Shown piece after piece: positions 5,848 to 11,972 of a DNA stretch of 12,219 nt. The notes beneath the pieces are model-generated. The model searched no databases. It had not been told where the DNA came from and worked only from the letters and a program-made list of their open reading frames with translations. The DNA is taken from assembly GCA_043810595.1 (NCBI GenBank), contig JBDRNX010000002.1, forward strand, positions 1 to 12,219. The letters run 5' to 3'. A program made the translations under genes and the position numbers. The DNA is from JAWABC01 sp043810595. GTDB taxonomy: Archaea; Nanobdellota; Nanobdellia; SCGC-AAA011-G17; VGLX01. The stretch's first letter is position 1; the number at the start of each line of letters is the position of its first letter.

Positions 5848-6732
5848 ATGGAATGGTACGAAGAACTAGACCTAGACCAGGACCCATTCACAGACACAGA
5901 AGACACGCCACTAATAGGTTATGAGGACACAATCCAAGAAATATTCTACAGGATAGCCGCTGGCGATATGCTGTTCATAGAAGGCAAAGAAGGCAGCGGA
6001 AAAACCGCATTGTTAAGAAGAATCATAGCAAGATTCAGGGGAAGAGGCAAGATAATATACCTTGACGGGAAGAAACTGGACAAAAACGTAAACATCGGTG
6101 AAACACTGGAAAAGAGCGTGGGCTTCTGGAACAAGTTGCTTGGGAAACAGCCAAGCAACATGATCCTGCTGATGGACGACGTAGAAGAAATAACAAAAAA
6201 GAACTCTGAAAGAATAAAATACTACTACGACCAAAACCAAATAAGGGCAGTAATATTCACTGGAACAAACTACAGGACATTAAACTTCTCAGAAAGCCTG
6301 AAAGACAGGGTAAGTAAGGTAATAAAAATAAAAGAGCTGGCAGAAGATGACTCCGTGGAAATAGTAAAGGCAAGGCTGCAAAACAGAGACGTAATGCCAG
6401 AAGACATAATAAGAGACCTCTACAAGAAATCAAACAAAAACATCAAAACCCTGATGGGATACTGCTCAAAAGTACTAGACTTAACGATAAGACAGAAAAA
6501 AGAAAAGAAAGTCACAAAAGAACACGTAAACGAGGCAATAAGCGGAATAAAACCAGAAGAAAAAAAGAAAAAAGAAGAGATAGAGATAAAGGTAGAAAAG
6601 ATAGAGGACGAAAAATACAAGCCAACAACCATAACGATAATAGACGATGACTTCAAGCCGGCAAAGGAAAGCAAAAAAGAAACAAAAAAAGAAAGCAAAA
6701 AAGAAAAAGATATAGCAGAAAAATATTACTAG
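5848..6732 (+). CDS. AAA/ExeA-like P-loop ATPase with charged C-terminal tail, 294 aa
   Basis: ATP-binding protein. Walker A is GKEGSGKT at residues 46-53, Walker B is ILLMDDVEE at 106-114, and IFTGTN near 145 is a sensor-1-like strand end. A helical lid domain follows to about 235. The final 60 residues are highly charged, Lys/Glu-rich and low in complexity (KKETKKESKKEKD), likely disordered. The N-terminus (MEWYEELDLDQDPF) matches the start of the paralogous ATPase encoded next, which has no such tail. The architecture resembles ExeA or Orc/Cdc6-like AAA ATPases; substrate and partners are unknown. The ATG directly follows the stop of the membrane-anchored gene, with AAGGTGG six bases upstream. 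The two unequal ATPases may work as a hetero-oligomer (inference). Confidence 0.8.
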   Translation: MEWYEELDLDQDPFTDTEDTPLIGYEDTIQEIFYRIAAGDMLFIEGKEGSGKTALLRRIIARFRGRGKIIYLDGKKLDKNVNIGETLEKSVGFWNKLLGKQPSNMILLMDDVEEITKKNSERIKYYYDQNQIRAVIFTGTNYRTLNFSESLKDRVSKVIKIKELAEDDSVEIVKARLQNRDVMPEDIIRDLYKKSNKNIKTLMGYCSKVLDLTIRQKKEKKVTKEHVNEAISGIKPEEKKKKEEIEIKVEKIEDEKYKPTTITIIDDDFKPAKESKKETKKESKKEKDIAEKYY

Positions 6733-6741
6733 GTGAGAAAA

Positions 6742-7458
6742 ATGGAGCTGTGGTACAAACAAATCGGATTTTACAACAACCCTTTCAGCATAAAACCTGC
6801 TGCATTCCACGACCAGCTATTCGGTTACGATGCTGCGATAGAGCAAATAATCAAGAAAATAGGAGAAGGGGGAATATTATTCGTAGAAGGAGACTACGGA
6901 GCAGGAAAGAGCACGATACTCAAGAAAATAATCCACGCATACGGAGGAAGAAAAGAGGTAATCTACTACAGCTGCAACATCACAGAAGACAATATAAACT
7001 TCGACCAGCTGATAGAAGGAAGAACGGGATTCTGGGCCAGCCTATTCTTCTCGGGAGGGGATGAAAACCTGATACTACTATTAGACGAGGCACAAGACAT
7101 GAGCAAAGAAGACGCAGAAGAAGCAATGAAAAGACTCAACGAAAAGAAATTCAAAACAGTAATACTGGTAGCAAAAGACCTCAAGAAACTAAACCTCATA
7201 GACGGCATGAGAAAAGCCATGGGAAAAGACAACGTAATAAGACTGGGAAAGATAACAAACGAAGACGCAATAAAAATGATAAGAAAAAGAGTAGGAGACA
7301 CAAAACTGCTATCGGACAACATAATAAAACTAATACTCAAAAAATCAGACTACAACCCGAGAAAATTATTAAAAAACTGCGAAGAAGTATGCAAATACGC
7401 GATTGAAAACATAGAAGACGTCGTAAAGGAAGAACACATAAGGAAAGTCCTGGGGTAA
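6742..7458 (+). CDS. second tandem AAA/ExeA-like P-loop ATPase, 238 aa
   Basis: Paralogue of the preceding gene. Walker A is GDYGAGKST at residues 50-58, and Walker B is ILLLDEAQ at 111-118, with the DEA form typical of active ATPases. The N-termini align (MELWYKQIGFYNNPFSIK against MEWYEELDLDQDPFTDTE), and both have a GFW motif between the two Walker motifs. That alignment, and AGGTGAG at 6731-6737 five bases before the ATG at 6742, argue against the in-frame GTG at 6733. It lacks the charged C-terminal tail and ends after a helical lid domain (HIRKVLG). The role is unknown; an energy-dependent remodelling function at the membrane is plausible given the first gene of the operon. Confidence 0.8.
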   Translation: MELWYKQIGFYNNPFSIKPAAFHDQLFGYDAAIEQIIKKIGEGGILFVEGDYGAGKSTILKKIIHAYGGRKEVIYYSCNITEDNINFDQLIEGRTGFWASLFFSGGDENLILLLDEAQDMSKEDAEEAMKRLNEKKFKTVILVAKDLKKLNLIDGMRKAMGKDNVIRLGKITNEDAIKMIRKRVGDTKLLSDNIIKLILKKSDYNPRKLLKNCEEVCKYAIENIEDVVKEEHIRKVLG

Positions 7459-7460
7459 AA

Positions 7461-7847
7461 ATGGGTATGATATGTGGTGTAGGGAGTTCTGGTTTGGAGG
7501 GACCCGTATCGATACGCCGTGTTTTTCAAGCCTGCATTTTTTCTGAAGGGATGTACGTGGAAGAAAACTCCACTTTATACCTTGGCAAGCAAATAGAAAC
7601 AAAAAGCCACCCTTATTTTGTACACATAAACAAGATAAAAAAAGTTGAACAAAGAAGCTTTCCATTAAAATTCGTGTTTTTGGATATAAAACCCGGGATT
7701 GGAGCAAGACAGACACTCAGAGGAGGGCTGGAATTCAAAGTCGACATGGGCTCTGGAAAAAGCTTTGAACTTTTCGACATATCAAAGGAAGAGTACAAAA
7801 TACTTAAAAACTACACAGCACTACAAAATGAACAAGATGCCAAATAA
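7461..7847 (+). CDS. unrecognised 128-aa protein of the ATPase operon
   Basis: Starts two bases after the second ATPase stop, with a weak GGGG four bases before the ATG. Family not recognised. The pattern from residue 35 on is strand-rich (YFVHINKIKKVEQRSFPLKF, then a GGLEFKVDMGSGKSFELFD region) and ends in a helix (SKEEYKILKNY), recalling small pleckstrin-like or related beta-barrel domains, but I cannot confirm this. Odd point: the first 30-35 codons are G/T-rich and Gly/Ser-rich, unlike the A/C-rich remainder, and contain a perfect 12-bp palindrome at 7505-7516. A later start at the ATG at 7551 is possible, though it lacks a spaced ribosome binding site. It overlaps the next gene by 20 bases. 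Confidence 0.6.
   Translation: MGMICGVGSSGLEGPVSIRRVFQACIFSEGMYVEENSTLYLGKQIETKSHPYFVHINKIKKVEQRSFPLKFVFLDIKPGIGARQTLRGGLEFKVDMGSGKSFELFDISKEEYKILKNYTALQNEQDAK
7505..7516. repeat. perfect 12-bp palindrome CGTATCGATACG
   Basis: Lies near the start of the 128-aa gene, in a G/T-rich patch unlike its surroundings, and is followed three bases later by GTTTTT. It could be a protein-binding site or the stem of a short hairpin, or just coding sequence. Confidence 0.4.
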
Positions 7848-8177
7848 CGCAGAGCCTGAAGTAATACTATTCAAGGAAGGACTGCTAAGGATTCTAGATG
7901 AGGGGGAAGTGCCGGATTTTATACGCAGACTCGAATTCAGTAAATCAAAAACCGGTTACTCGGAAGGATACCCTACCTGGTGTTCCTAGAAGACCTGAGA
8001 AAGCTGGAACAATACACATTCCCATGGAGATTCAAGAGGATAAACGACTACACCATGGCAAGAAGAACACTAAGCCTAGGCCTACAGGTCATGAGAACAT
8101 CACACTTGCAGAGAATATTCACAGACACAGCAACCTTCTCAAGAAAAGAATACAAGACGATAGAGCAATACCTATAA
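7828..8177 (+). pseudogene. small gene split by a -1 frame change (about 117 aa if joined)
   Basis: The first part runs from ATG 7828 to TAG 7989 (53 aa; EPEVILFKEGLLRILDEGEV and following). The second part is in the -1 frame, open from 7944 to TAA 8177, with a GTG at 7980 as its only early start (VFLEDLRKLEQYTFPW and following). Both halves have host-like A/C-ending codons, which suggests one original gene. A slip or lost base near the CCC at 7971-7973 would join them as GYPYLVFLEDL. The product would be a soluble, helix-rich protein of unknown family. Explanations are a real frameshift mutation, a sequencing error, programmed frameshifting, or two separate small genes. The 3' end overlaps the convergent porB stop by six bases. 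Confidence 0.5.
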
Positions 8178-9071
8178 CGGGAACAAAGGACGACCTTCCA
8201 AACCTTTCAAAAACTCATACTCCTTATTAACATCCTTCTGCAAAACATCAATCTCCTCCTTAGCCAGCTTCTTATAACGACCCTGCAACCTCAAATATTC
8301 GGAAACGGGCTTGGGCTTGTCAATCTTCTTGTTAAGAACAAAAACGCCGTTCTCAATGTCATAGAGGGGAGAGAAATTAGTCTCAACAGCAAGACGGGCG
8401 ATGTTAACAGTCATGCTCGGAGGAAACTTCCAACCAAGAGTGCAGGGAGCGAACAACTGAATGTAAGTAGGACCCTTAATCGAAAAAGCTTTTCTCACTT
8501 TCCTATACAAATCCTGGGGGAAAGCGATGTTAGCAGTAGCGACATAAGGCAACCTATGGGCGGCAACTATGAAAGGCATTGGCTTCTTAACCTCAACCTT
8601 ACCATGAACCTTGGAACCGTAAGGAGTCGTAGTAGTAGAAGCAAATTTTGGGGTAGAGCCAGATCTCTGCACGCCCGTGTTCATATAAGCCTCGTTATCG
8701 TAACAAACATAACAAATGTTATGATTCCTTTCAATCATCCCTGACAATGAGCCAAGACCTATATCAAAAGTACCGCCATCACCCGCAACAGCTAGAACCT
8801 TCACGTCCTTCCTACCAACATGTTTTAATGCTGCTTCTATACCCGCAGCGGTAGCAGCAGTATTCTCAAAAGCATTATGAATAACAGGGACCAAAAAAGA
8901 GGATAACGGATAGGGAGTCGTAACTACTTCCATACAACCGGTGCCAATTACGACGATGGTGTTTTTTCCAGCAGCCTTAAGAACGTGCCTAAGACCGAGC
9001 ATCGGACCGCAACCAGCACAATGCCTAGAACCGGGCGCTATGAACTCTTCTTCTGGAATGCCTGTAATCAT
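8172..9071 (-). CDS. porB: pyruvate/2-oxoacid:ferredoxin oxidoreductase, beta subunit (TPP-binding)
   Basis: Binds thiamine diphosphate and an Fe-S cluster in the enzyme that converts pyruvate (or a related 2-oxoacid) and CoA to acetyl-CoA, CO2 and reduced ferredoxin. HCAGCG (C18 and C21), GTGC (C46) and APC (C210) give the four conserved cysteines of the proximal 4Fe-4S cluster. GDGG at 97-100 followed by DNEAYMNTG at 125-133 is the TPP-Mg motif. The 299-aa length is usual. I chose the ATG at 9071 rather than the GTG at 9080 because it overlaps the porA stop as ATGA, the same 4-nt junction as the other two por boundaries, and GGGTGG precedes it by five bases. Last gene of the por operon. Pyruvate specificity is likely but not proven from sequence. 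Confidence 0.88.
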   Translation of the reverse strand: MITGIPEEEFIAPGSRHCAGCGPMLGLRHVLKAAGKNTIVVIGTGCMEVVTTPYPLSSFLVPVIHNAFENTAATAAGIEAALKHVGRKDVKVLAVAGDGGTFDIGLGSLSGMIERNHNICYVCYDNEAYMNTGVQRSGSTPKFASTTTTPYGSKVHGKVEVKKPMPFIVAAHRLPYVATANIAFPQDLYRKVRKAFSIKGPTYIQLFAPCTLGWKFPPSMTVNIARLAVETNFSPLYDIENGVFVLNKKIDKPKPVSEYLRLQGRYKKLAKEEIDVLQKDVNKEYEFLKGLEGRPLFPL

Positions 9072-10189
9072 AACAACCACCCAACCTCTTTCTTAAACTC
9101 AATAATAGCACGGAAAATATGCTTGGGAGTAATGTCAGCACCACCCAAACCAATAATATAACCCTTAACCTTCTTATCAGGGAACAAAGCCTTCACCTCA
9201 GAAACCAAAGCACCGTCATTACCGAGAGAAATATTACGGTCAAAAACAACCAACGCCTTAGCATCCTTCAAAGCAGACCTCAAACTATCCTTGGGAAAAG
9301 GCCTGAAACACCTAACACGAAGAACACCAACCCTCTTACCTTTCTTCCTCAGCTCATCAACAACAAACTTAACAGTACCAAACATGGAACCCATACAAAC
9401 AAAAACCAAGTCAGCATCGTTGACCTTATATTCTTCAACAAGACCGTCGCCATAAGAACGACCGAAAAAATACTTAAACTGCCTGTTAACATCCCTAATC
9501 AGGGGAATGGAACGAAGCATGGCATCCTGCTGCTGAACCTTAAACTTCATATAATCTCCAGGGTAAACGACGGGACCCATGGTAACCGGCTTGGCAGGAT
9601 CAAGCTTGAAAGCAGGCTTGAAATCATCCAAAAACTTACCGATATCACTTTCATTAAGCAAATCAACAGGCTCAAAAACATGAGACAGGGTAAAGCCATC
9701 AACACAAACCATCGCAGGCAGGAACATCTTCTCAGCAACCTTGTAAGCATGGAAAATCGTGTCATGGGCTTCCTGCGAATCAGCACAATAAAACTGAATC
9801 CAACCAGAATCCCTCTCAGAGATAGAATCCTGATGATCGTTCCAAATGTTGATAGGAGCGGACAAAGCCCTATTTGTAACAACCATAACAACAGGCAAAC
9901 GCATACCAGAAGTGATGAACAAAACTTCATGCATCAAAGCCAAACCCTGTGAAGCGGTAGCGGTAAAAGTTCTTACTCCTGTGGCTGAAGCACCTATGCA
10001 AGCAGAGAGGGCAGAATGTTCTGACTCAACATAAATCATTTCAGATTTTAGTTGACCGTTATTAATAAACTCGCTGAGAGTTTCTGGAACTATTGTCTGA
10101 GGTGTGATTGGATAAACTGGTATGACCCCTGGTCTGCAAATCTTCACGGCTTCAGCAATTGCTCTGCTGCACTGAATAATCCTTCTCAT
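9068..10189 (-). CDS. porA: pyruvate/2-oxoacid:ferredoxin oxidoreductase, alpha subunit
   Basis: The large subunit carries the pyrimidine-binding half of the TPP site and domain II. Diagnostic stretches: a VIPVYPITPQTIVPETLSEF N-terminus, YVESEHSALSACIGASATGV with the conserved glutamate (residues about 53-72), TFTATASQGLALMHE, and the catalytic-face NRALSAPINIWNDHQDS (about 105-121). The C-terminal third (DLVFVCMGSMFGTVKFVVDE, later LRVRCFRPFP) is the usual Rossmann-like domain. The 373-aa length is typical of archaeal four-subunit enzymes. It starts within the porD stop (ATGA) and its own stop overlaps porB. The minus-strand codons are G/T-ending, mirroring the strand composition bias. Alternative substrates such as 2-ketoisovalerate cannot be excluded, though the NIWNDHQDS region favours pyruvate. 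Confidence 0.88.
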   Translation of the reverse strand: MRRIIQCSRAIAEAVKICRPGVIPVYPITPQTIVPETLSEFINNGQLKSEMIYVESEHSALSACIGASATGVRTFTATASQGLALMHEVLFITSGMRLPVVMVVTNRALSAPINIWNDHQDSISERDSGWIQFYCADSQEAHDTIFHAYKVAEKMFLPAMVCVDGFTLSHVFEPVDLLNESDIGKFLDDFKPAFKLDPAKPVTMGPVVYPGDYMKFKVQQQDAMLRSIPLIRDVNRQFKYFFGRSYGDGLVEEYKVNDADLVFVCMGSMFGTVKFVVDELRKKGKRVGVLRVRCFRPFPKDSLRSALKDAKALVVFDRNISLGNDGALVSEVKALFPDKKVKGYIIGLGGADITPKHIFRAIIEFKKEVGWLL

Positions 10190-10443
10190 TTTTCCTCTGG
10201 CTCCATTGTTATAGCCTTAGCGGGACAGCCAACAGCACAAATAGCACAACCTTTACAATAATCAAGATTAGTCTCGCTCCTCTTACCGTTCTTCTGAGGA
10301 ATGGCAATGTCAGGACACTGCGACCAGCAAGCCATGCACTGAGTGCACTTCTTCTTATCCCACTTAGGCTTACTACTACGCCAACTACCAAACTTGAACT
10401 CCTTAGAGTTACCAGGCTTATCTATCACAGCACCGATATTCAT
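10186..10443 (-). CDS. porD: pyruvate/2-oxoacid:ferredoxin oxidoreductase, delta subunit (2x[4Fe-4S] ferredoxin type)
   Basis: Electron-transfer subunit carrying two 4Fe-4S clusters that pass electrons from the porB cluster to external ferredoxin. Cysteines 33, 36, 39 and 43 (CTQCMACWSQCP) and 63, 66, 69 and 73 (CKGCAICAVGCP) are complete, each motif ending in CP. The 32-residue N-terminal extension, with FKFGSWRSSKPKWD, is typical of PorD and distinguishes it from free ferredoxins. The 85-aa length fits. Both ends overlap neighbours by 4 nt (ATGA), so it is translationally coupled between porG and porA. Confidence 0.9.
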   Translation of the reverse strand: MNIGAVIDKPGNSKEFKFGSWRSSKPKWDKKKCTQCMACWSQCPDIAIPQKNGKRSETNLDYCKGCAICAVGCPAKAITMEPEEK

Positions 10444-10979
10444 TTTTTAATCTCCAAAGGGCAAGACTTCTCCTTGAAAACATCGTTTACTATATCTTTG
10501 TTCTTATCAACAACTTCCCCACCCTTCCTGCCAAAAACATCCTCAACAGCCCTCAAAAGAGACTGCTGAGAAACAATCTTAGTGCACTTGGCAAAAACAG
10601 CAACCATGGCAACGTTACCAAAAGAATCGCCAAACTTGGAAGCATCAGCAACAAAAGTCCTGCGATGAAGCTTAATAGGCTTTTTTGTGTTAACTATAAT
10701 AGAATCGCGGACACCGGCAGCAACATCAACATGACCAACTAGAGTAGGGTCCAGGACAATAGAATAATCAGGCTCGTAAATCTGAGACCTCAAATCGATT
10801 TGCTTTTTAGAGATTCTAACATATGAGGTAACAGGAGAACCGCTTCTTTCAAGGCCAAACATGGGGAAAGCCTGAGAAAACTTATTATCATAAAAAGCAG
10901 CAACAGCTAAGATGTAACCAGCGCTGACAACGCCACCTCCGCCGCGACCATGAACCCTTATCTCTGTAAGCTCAGACAA
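10440..10979 (-). CDS. porG: pyruvate/2-oxoacid:ferredoxin oxidoreductase, gamma subunit
   Basis: The gamma subunit completes the CoA-binding part of the oxidoreductase. VHGRGGGGVVSAGYILAVAA (residues 9-28) and FSQAFPMFGLERSGSPVTSY match the family core, and LDPTLVG follows. The usual signature is HGRGGQG; here Gln is replaced by Gly. I chose the TTG at 10979 as start: GAGGTGG precedes it by six bases, whereas the TTG at 10985 directly abuts that site. A TATA box (TTTATATA on the minus strand) at 11019-11026 gives a short leader that includes the ribosome binding site. First gene of porG-porD-porA-porB, a known archaeal order. The length of 179 aa is usual. Confidence 0.88.
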   Translation of the reverse strand: MSELTEIRVHGRGGGGVVSAGYILAVAAFYDNKFSQAFPMFGLERSGSPVTSYVRISKKQIDLRSQIYEPDYSIVLDPTLVGHVDVAAGVRDSIIVNTKKPIKLHRRTFVADASKFGDSFGNVAMVAVFAKCTKIVSQQSLLRAVEDVFGRKGGEVVDKNKDIVNDVFKEKSCPLEIKK

Positions 10980-11018
10980 AAACAACCACCTCTTGTTTCA
11001 AGAAAAAATTGAAGAGGG

Positions 11019-11026
11019 TATATAAA
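11019..11026 (-). promoter_or_regulatory. TATA box of the por operon
   Basis: The minus strand reads TTTATATA. Its centre is about 44 nt before the chosen TTG start, so transcription should begin near 10996 and leave a short leader with the GAGGTGG ribosome binding site. Confidence 0.5.
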
Positions 11027-11034
11027 TTTAATGA

Positions 11035-11268
11035 TTATCTCTTCTTTTTGACAGCAGCATTCAATTCCTTCATCAGCTTATCAACATCGATGCCGTGAGC
11101 GCAAGCACCCTGCTCAATGTTCTCGAACTGAGCAACGGCACAACCAACACAATGCAAGCCGTTCTTAAGAAAAACAGGAATGGTCTCAGGATACTTTGAA
11201 ACAGCCTCACCTATAGACATCTTCTTCGTGATGATTTCCTTCTCTGATTTAACAACTTTCTTTGGCAT
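11035..11268 (-). CDS. DUF1858 domain protein (hybrid-cluster-protein-associated disulfide domain type), 77 aa
   Basis: Small cytoplasmic protein with the DUF1858 pattern: MSIGEAVSKYPETIPVFLKN (residues 17-36), then GLHCVGCAVAQFENIEQGA with C40 and C43 as a CxxC pair, a third cysteine C56, and HGIDVDKLMKELN at the end. Members of this family are often found beside redox or Fe-S proteins, and the CxxC is thought to be redox-active or metal-binding; the exact function is not known. The ATG at 11268 sits 27 nt from a TATA box and has no ribosome binding site, so it is probably leaderless. It lies just upstream of the por operon, which has its own promoter; a redox link is inference. Confidence 0.82.
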   Translation of the reverse strand: MPKKVVKSEKEIITKKMSIGEAVSKYPETIPVFLKNGLHCVGCAVAQFENIEQGACAHGIDVDKLMKELNAAVKKKR

Positions 11269-11290
11269 GGGAATAAAGAAAAAAAATCGG

Positions 11291-11300
11291 TTTATAAAAG
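11291..11300 (-). promoter_or_regulatory. TATA box of the DUF1858 gene
   Basis: The minus strand reads CTTTTATAAA, centred 27 nt before the ATG at 11268. It lies immediately beyond the stop codon of the cupin gene, so the two genes are probably transcribed separately. Confidence 0.55.
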
Positions 11301-11306
11301 TTTGGT

Positions 11307-11888
11307 TTAAGGTTGCTCTTCCAGGATGACATCCTCAAGAGTAAACTTGGGGTGGGTTGCGACAAGGACCTCAAGAGGGTTTTCTTTTTCAGACTCGAGA
11401 AAATGCCAAGAGCCTTTAGGAATGCTTACAAGATCACCTTCCTCGATCTTATGCCGGTCAGAATCAACGGTAAGATAACCCTGACCTTTCACAACGAAAT
11501 AGACTTCTTCCATGACATGGTGCTTATGTTTTTTTGCGCTACCCTCGACATTGGCGTAAGCAAGACTCATACCTTCAGACTTGTAAAGCTCCTTAATTGT
11601 GCCACAGGTATCCTCAATCGAGACTACATCCTCAATATGTATGAAATTAGCGGGCCTCTTCTCCAAACCCCTAACCTCTTCAGGACGAACGAGCTTAGGC
11701 TTCACATAATAACGCAGATACTCCAAGCTCTTCCCCTTCGCCAAAGCCTCCTGCTCCAAACTCCTAACCTCCCTGTCAGCCAAATACCTTCTTGTAAACT
11801 TATCAACAAAAGCATCCTTAGAGGACTCATACTCATCACCACTCCAACTGCTCTCATGGACTTCATAAATTTCGATTGCTTCTACCAT
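11307..11888 (-). CDS. cupin-domain protein, 193 aa
   Basis: A single metal-binding cupin barrel occupies residues about 100-185. Motif 1 is HKHHVMEEVYFVVKGQG at 121-137, with H122, H124 and E127 or E128 as ligands. Motif 2 is GDLVSIPKGSWHFLE at 151-165, with H162 as the fourth ligand. The preceding 95 residues are charged and helical (a run from FTRRYLADREVRSLEQ) and are not a recognised domain; they may aid dimerisation. Cupins include isomerases, dioxygenases and sugar-binding proteins, and nothing here picks one. GGAGGTT at 11892-11898 lies three bases before the ATG. It is divergent from the Lrp/AsnC gene across 84 bp and may be its regulatory target (inference). Confidence 0.82.
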   Translation of the reverse strand: MVEAIEIYEVHESSWSGDEYESSKDAFVDKFTRRYLADREVRSLEQEALAKGKSLEYLRYYVKPKLVRPEEVRGLEKRPANFIHIEDVVSIEDTCGTIKELYKSEGMSLAYANVEGSAKKHKHHVMEEVYFVVKGQGYLTVDSDRHKIEEGDLVSIPKGSWHFLESEKENPLEVLVATHPKFTLEDVILEEQP

Positions 11889-11933
11889 TTTAACCTCCTA
11901 ATTTACTAATTATTTGCTTATTCATATTAAAAA

Positions 11934-11970
11934 TAGTAAAATTTATATAGTAATACCTTAAATATAGTAA
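11934..11970. promoter_or_regulatory. divergent cupin/Lrp promoter region with repeated TAGTAA
   Basis: An AAATTTATATAG segment (11939-11950) is centred about 27 nt before the Lrp ATG at 11973 and, read on the other strand as CTATATAAATTT, can also serve the cupin gene. TAGTAA occurs at 11934-11939, 11948-11953 and 11965-11970, with an inverted TTACTA at 11903-11908. The repeats could be binding sites for the Lrp-type regulator itself. Confidence 0.4.
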
Positions 11971-11972
11971 AT

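Noticed and set aside
6655..6725. Purine-rich repeat at the end of the first ATPase gene as a DNA repeat element
   Set aside because: It is in frame and simply encodes a Lys/Glu-rich tail (KKETKKESKKEK).
9119..9952. Long open frame on the + strand over porA (277 codons)
   Set aside because: It lies antisense to a firmly identified gene and has a low-complexity, Asn/Thr-rich translation caused by the strand composition bias.
11313..11909. Open frame of 198 codons on the + strand over the cupin gene
   Set aside because: Antisense to a gene with intact cupin motifs; no promoter or ribosome binding site of its own and no recognisable domain.
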